Assembly: GCA_009918675.1 (NCBI GenBank)
Contig: RGDM01000013.1
Span: 1-64,000, forward strand
Length of the DNA stretch: 64,000 nucleotides
Direction: 5' to 3'
Origin: a bacterium
GTDB lineage: Bacteria > Bdellovibrionota_B > Oligoflexia > Silvanigrellales > Silvanigrellaceae
Position 1 is the stretch's first letter. Every line of letters starts with the position of its first letter. This document shows, piece after piece, positions 62,938-64,000 of this stretch. A program made the position numbers and the translations under genes. Below the pieces are notes generated by a model that saw only the letters and a program-made list of their open reading frames with translations, ran no database searches and was not told the origin of the DNA.

Positions 62938-64000
62938 ATGACAATCAATCCCAACGACTTTCTCGATCTTGAATCGACTCTACAACCCGAACAAAAACTG
63001 GTTGCAGAGATGGTCAGGCAATTTGTCGATCAAAGCTTCCGCCCTCACCTGCGCGACGCTTATGAAAATGGAACTTTCCCAAGAGAGATCATCGCCAAAC
63101 TAGGAGAGCTCGGACTCTTGGGCGCTCAGCTGAAGGGCTATGGATGCAGTGGTCTTGACAGTCTTAGTTACGGATTAATTATGAAAGAACTTGAGCGCGG
63201 TGATAGTGGCCTGCGCAGTTTCGCAAGCGTTCAAGGCGCGCTTGTGATGTATCCAATCCATGCGTTTGGCAGCGAAGAGCAAAAACAAAAATGGCTTCCG
63301 TTGCTCCGCGAAGGCAAAGCGATTGGTTGCTTTGGTCTCACCGAACCCGACTTTGGTTCGAACCCTGCGGGTATGCGAACGAATGCTAAGAGAGATGGCT
63401 CGGACTGGATTTTGAATGGCTCTAAAACCTGGATCACAAACGCGTCGATGGCCGATGTTGCCGTTGTTTGGGCAAAAACAGAACAGGGGATTAGGGGTTT
63501 TCTTGTTGAAAAAGGCACCAAGGGCTTTGATCAAAGAGCCATTCACGGAAAATTAAGTTTACGCGCTTCTGTGACGGGTTCGCTGTTTTTCCACGACTGC
63601 CGAATTCCTGCCGAGAACATGCTGCCAGACACCGTTGGTCTCAAAAATGCGTTGATGTGTCTGAACCAAGCTCGTTACGGAATCGCCTTCGGAGCATTGG
63701 GAGCAGCCGAAGATTCTCTGAATGAGGCAATTGAATATTCAAAAAACCGAATTATGTTCGACAAACCCTTGGCAGGCTTCCAGCTGATTCAAAGAAAACT
63801 GGCGATCATGGCGACGCAAATTACCACTGGAAATTTGCTCGCACACCGTTTAGCCCAGCTCAAATCTGCGGGCACACTCGAGCCAGGTCACATTAGCATG
63901 GCTAAACAAAACAACGTTCTTCTTGCGCTTGAGGCGGCACGCACGGCACGCGATATCCTGGGCGCGAATGGAATCAGCGATGAATATCGCTGCATGCGGC
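62938..64000 (+). CDS. gcdH: Glutaryl-CoA dehydrogenase (3' end cut by window)
   Basis: An open frame of at least 354 codons reaches the window end. It belongs to the acyl-CoA dehydrogenase superfamily, glutaryl-CoA type: LGLLGAQLKGYGCSGL, ELERGDSGLRSF, GLTEPDFGSNPAGM, LNGSKTWITNAS, GKLSLRASVTGS and CLNQARYGIAFGALGAA. Glutaryl-CoA is oxidised and decarboxylated to crotonyl-CoA in lysine degradation. GGAG lies eight bases before the ATG. The catalytic Glu would lie just beyond the cut. Confidence 0.93.
   Translation, partial: MTINPNDFLDLESTLQPEQKLVAEMVRQFVDQSFRPHLRDAYENGTFPREIIAKLGELGLLGAQLKGYGCSGLDSLSYGLIMKELERGDSGLRSFASVQGALVMYPIHAFGSEEQKQKWLPLLREGKAIGCFGLTEPDFGSNPAGMRTNAKRDGSDWILNGSKTWITNASMADVAVVWAKTEQGIRGFLVEKGTKGFDQRAIHGKLSLRASVTGSLFFHDCRIPAENMLPDTVGLKNALMCLNQARYGIAFGALGAAEDSLNEAIEYSKNRIMFDKPLAGFQLIQRKLAIMATQITTGNLLAHRLAQLKSAGTLEPGHISMAKQNNVLLALEAARTARDILGANGISDEYRCMR

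Noticed and set aside
1-64000. CRISPR arrays, insertion sequences, prophage or integron
   Set aside because: No direct-repeat arrays, transposases, integrases or phage structural genes were seen; the GH104 gene alone is not evidence of a prophage.

Overview
This 64 kb window looks like a chromosomal segment of a Gram-negative, flagellated bacterium with an unusually large complement of lipoproteins. Lipid A acyltransferase, GT9 glycosyltransferase, AsmA-like and outer-membrane barrel genes point to a double membrane. The mix of FHA proteins, an eight-cysteine lipoprotein, an Rsm22-type methyltransferase, a trypsin-like protease and many orphan lipoproteins resembles the former Deltaproteobacteria / Bdellovibrionota-Oligoflexia. 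That placement is inference; no rRNA or marker set is present. No transposase, prophage block, CRISPR array or integrase was seen. Gene packing is dense, with many ATGA start/stop overlaps and several convergent pairs whose 3' ends overlap.

Layout. 1-8463: an ABC-2 exporter pair (first gene cut by the window edge), then a Lol/MacB-type cassette of ATPase, two FtsX permeases, a LolA-like periplasmic protein and an outer-membrane barrel. 8591-13643: Cys-rich, calcium-repeat and GH104 lysozyme lipoproteins plus membrane proteins. 13713-21541 (minus): an operon of AsmA-like giant, small lipoprotein, TolB-propeller/TPR giant and monohaem cytochrome lipoprotein. 21741-29164: YihY-family protein, an 876-residue lipoprotein with a possible dispersed trypsin triad, a membrane adenylate cyclase and MsrB-MsrA. 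29161-31139: two divergent methyltransferases. 31114-34675 (minus): a three-gene FHA operon ending in an FHA-TM-lytic transglycosylase. 34853-41156: small lipoproteins, tRNA-Gln, branched-chain aminotransferase, RNase PH, phosphofructokinase, RlpA-like lipoprotein. 41160-48507: LtaS-like sulfatase, eight-cysteine lipoprotein, trypsin, tRNA-Leu, CorC-type protein, UbiX and others. 48514-56952: barrel protein, PhoU fusion, LipA, LpxL-like, GT9, lipocalin-like, TPR and TetR genes. 57123-61814: MshEN protein, soluble chemoreceptor, flagellin and pseudo-receiver. 61983-64000: extended CoaD and glutaryl-CoA dehydrogenase (cut by the window edge).

The strongest themes are envelope building and remodelling (transport ATPases, AsmA, lytic enzymes, sulfatase, acyltransferase) and signalling to envelope or motility (FHA operon, cyclase, MshEN, chemoreceptor, pseudo-receiver). 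Near-consensus sigma-54 sites precede two envelope lipoproteins (GH104 lysozyme and RlpA-like), and a sigma-28-like site precedes the chemoreceptor-flagellin pair. A 17-bp palindrome overlaps the promoter of the Lol-like cassette and recurs, slightly degenerate, between the AsmA operon and the YihY gene. All functions are read from motifs by eye; no database search was run.
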